Assembly (NCBI RefSeq): GCF_001043955.1
Contig: NZ_LABZ01000025.1
Location: forward strand, 1 to 64,000
Length of the DNA: 64,000 nucleotides
Direction: 5' to 3'
From: Methylobacterium tarhaniae
Lineage (GTDB): Bacteria; Pseudomonadota; Alphaproteobacteria; Rhizobiales; Beijerinckiaceae
Shown: one piece after another, positions 63,197 through 64,000 of the stretch
Position numbering within the stretch: the first letter of the stretch is position 1
Layout: the number at the start of each line of letters is the position of its first letter
Notes under the pieces: model-generated
Told to the model about the DNA's origin: nothing
The model's input: only the letters and a program-made list of their open reading frames with translations
The model's database searches: none
Position numbers and translations under genes: made by a program

Positions 63197-64000
63197 ATGC
63201 GGAGCCTGACCATGCCCAAGACCACCGGGGCCACCGAGACCGCCGCCTTCCTGCGCGATGCCCGCGCCGGCCTGTCGGCGCAGGTCCGGTCCCTGCCGGG
63301 CAAGTACCTGTGGGACGTCGAGGGCTCGACGCTGTTCGACCGAATCTGCGGCACGCGCGACTACTACCCGACCGGCCGCGAGATGACGCTCTTGCCTCAC
63401 GTTGCGGCGGAGGTCGCCGGCCTGATCGGGCCCGGTGCCACGGTCGTCGAGTACGGGAGCGGGGCGAGCCGCAAGATCCGCGTCCTCCTCGATGCGCTCG
63501 CGCAGCCCACCCGCTATGTCGCGCTCGACATCTCGTGGGACTTCCTCAAGGCTGCCATCGACCGGCTGAGCCTCGATTATCCCGGCGTCGAGATGATCTC
63601 GGTCCATGCCGACTATTCGCAGCCGATTGCGCTCCCGGTCGACCTCGCGGGCGGGCCGGTGCTCGGCTTCTTTCCCGGCACCAGCATCAGCAACTTCTCG
63701 CGCCCGCAGGCGGTCGCCTTCATGGAGCGCGCCAGGGTCACGCTCGGGACGGGCTGGTTCCTGATCGGCGTCGATCCGACCCGCGACCGCGACCGGTTGC
63801 TGCGGGCCTATGGCGGTGCCGACGGCCTGATGGCGGCGCTCCACCTGAACCTGCTCGCCCGGGCCAACCGTGAGCTCGGTGCCACCTTCAAGCTCGATGC
63901 TTTCCGGCACGAGGCGCGCGTCCTGCCCGAGCCGTTCCGGGTCGAGGCGCATCTGGTGGCGACCCGGGACACCGAATGCCACCTCGAGGGCGAGGTCCAT
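63197..64000 (+). CDS. egtD: L-histidine N-alpha-methyltransferase (EgtD family), 5' part
   Basis: 268 codons from ATG 63197 (ATG 63212 also possible), open to the window edge. KYLWDVEGSTLFDRICGTRD and YYPTGREMTLL are the family's N-terminal block; VVEYGSGASRKIRVLLDAL is the SAM site; YVALDISWDFLKAAIDRL and LGFFPGTSISNFSR follow. EgtD makes hercynine, the first step to ergothioneine, a thiol antioxidant. The missing C-terminus should be about 50 residues; egtB would be expected beyond the edge. Confidence 0.88.
   Translation, partial: MRSLTMPKTTGATETAAFLRDARAGLSAQVRSLPGKYLWDVEGSTLFDRICGTRDYYPTGREMTLLPHVAAEVAGLIGPGATVVEYGSGASRKIRVLLDALAQPTRYVALDISWDFLKAAIDRLSLDYPGVEMISVHADYSQPIALPVDLAGGPVLGFFPGTSISNFSRPQAVAFMERARVTLGTGWFLIGVDPTRDRDRLLRAYGGADGLMAALHLNLLARANRELGATFKLDAFRHEARVLPEPFRVEAHLVATRDTECHLEGEVH

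Noticed and set aside
1-64000. CRISPR arrays, rRNA genes, complete tRNA genes, transposase genes
   Set aside because: None seen: no evenly spaced repeats with unique spacers, no complete cloverleaf, no rRNA core sequence, and no DDE or serine/tyrosine recombinase motif in the translated frames.

Overview
The window is GC-rich DNA with dense genes and heavy GC3 bias. Gene content points to a Hyphomicrobiales member of the Methylobacterium type. The pointers are HRxxN/HWE sensor kinases, an EcfG-type general-stress promoter, DUF6894 and DUF707 proteins, several Crp/Fnr paralogs ending in an HVNRTLRELR-type helix, and a sorbosone-dehydrogenase-like lipoprotein. This assignment is inference from gene families; no rRNA or complete tRNA is present to confirm it. 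High GC leaves few stop codons, so most long antisense ORFs are shadows.

Layout. 1-2.2 kb: decayed phage DNA, with three ATGA-coupled small genes (one resembling the DUF2829/Tad2 fold family) and, on the minus strand, a remnant of a T7-type single-subunit RNA polymerase. 2.2-8.8 kb: selO, a GH5-like glycosidase with an AT-rich leader, a type II NADH dehydrogenase behind a perfect GGAAC-N16-CGTT promoter, small proteins and a YgjV-like membrane protein. 8.8-12.2 kb: a sugar-alcohol operon (sugar-porter MFS, HAD phosphatase, mannitol-dehydrogenase-family enzyme). 12.7-18.2 kb: DUF6894, DUF707, three Crp/Fnr regulators and small proteins. 18.2-23 kb: a frameshifted SDR, an SPW-repeat protein, a 5'-nucleotidase-like HAD, and epoxide-hydrolase-like and SGNH hydrolases. 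23.2-27.1 kb: a four-gene minus-strand operon (DUF2231, sorbosone-dehydrogenase-like lipoprotein, esterase, erythromycin-esterase family).

27.2-35 kb is a divergent surface-glycan locus: glf and a glycosyltransferase to the left; a GH1-RmlD fusion, a second glycosidase and an ABC exporter to the right, all translationally coupled. It could make, trim and export a galactofuranose-containing glycan. It is followed by a decayed copy of the 16.7-17.7 kb crp/small-gene pair.

36.5-42 kb: GH13 glucosidase, Mn catalase, a Q/N-rich protein made of twelve heptads, a ClpP-fold protease and an M32 carboxypeptidase. 42-46.5 kb: a hybrid histidine kinase beside a kinase remnant, and a DUF2231-Rieske-hemerythrin fusion. 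46.8-53.7 kb: a run of NAD(P)-binding short-chain proteins with LysR, AraC and HxlR regulators. 54-61.6 kb: a Crp/Fnr regulator, an HWE kinase lacking its phospho-accepting histidine, a single-domain response regulator, and a 1703-residue kinase with about ten PAS domains. 62.2-64 kb: a methyltransferase and the 5' part of an EgtD-type histidine methyltransferase.
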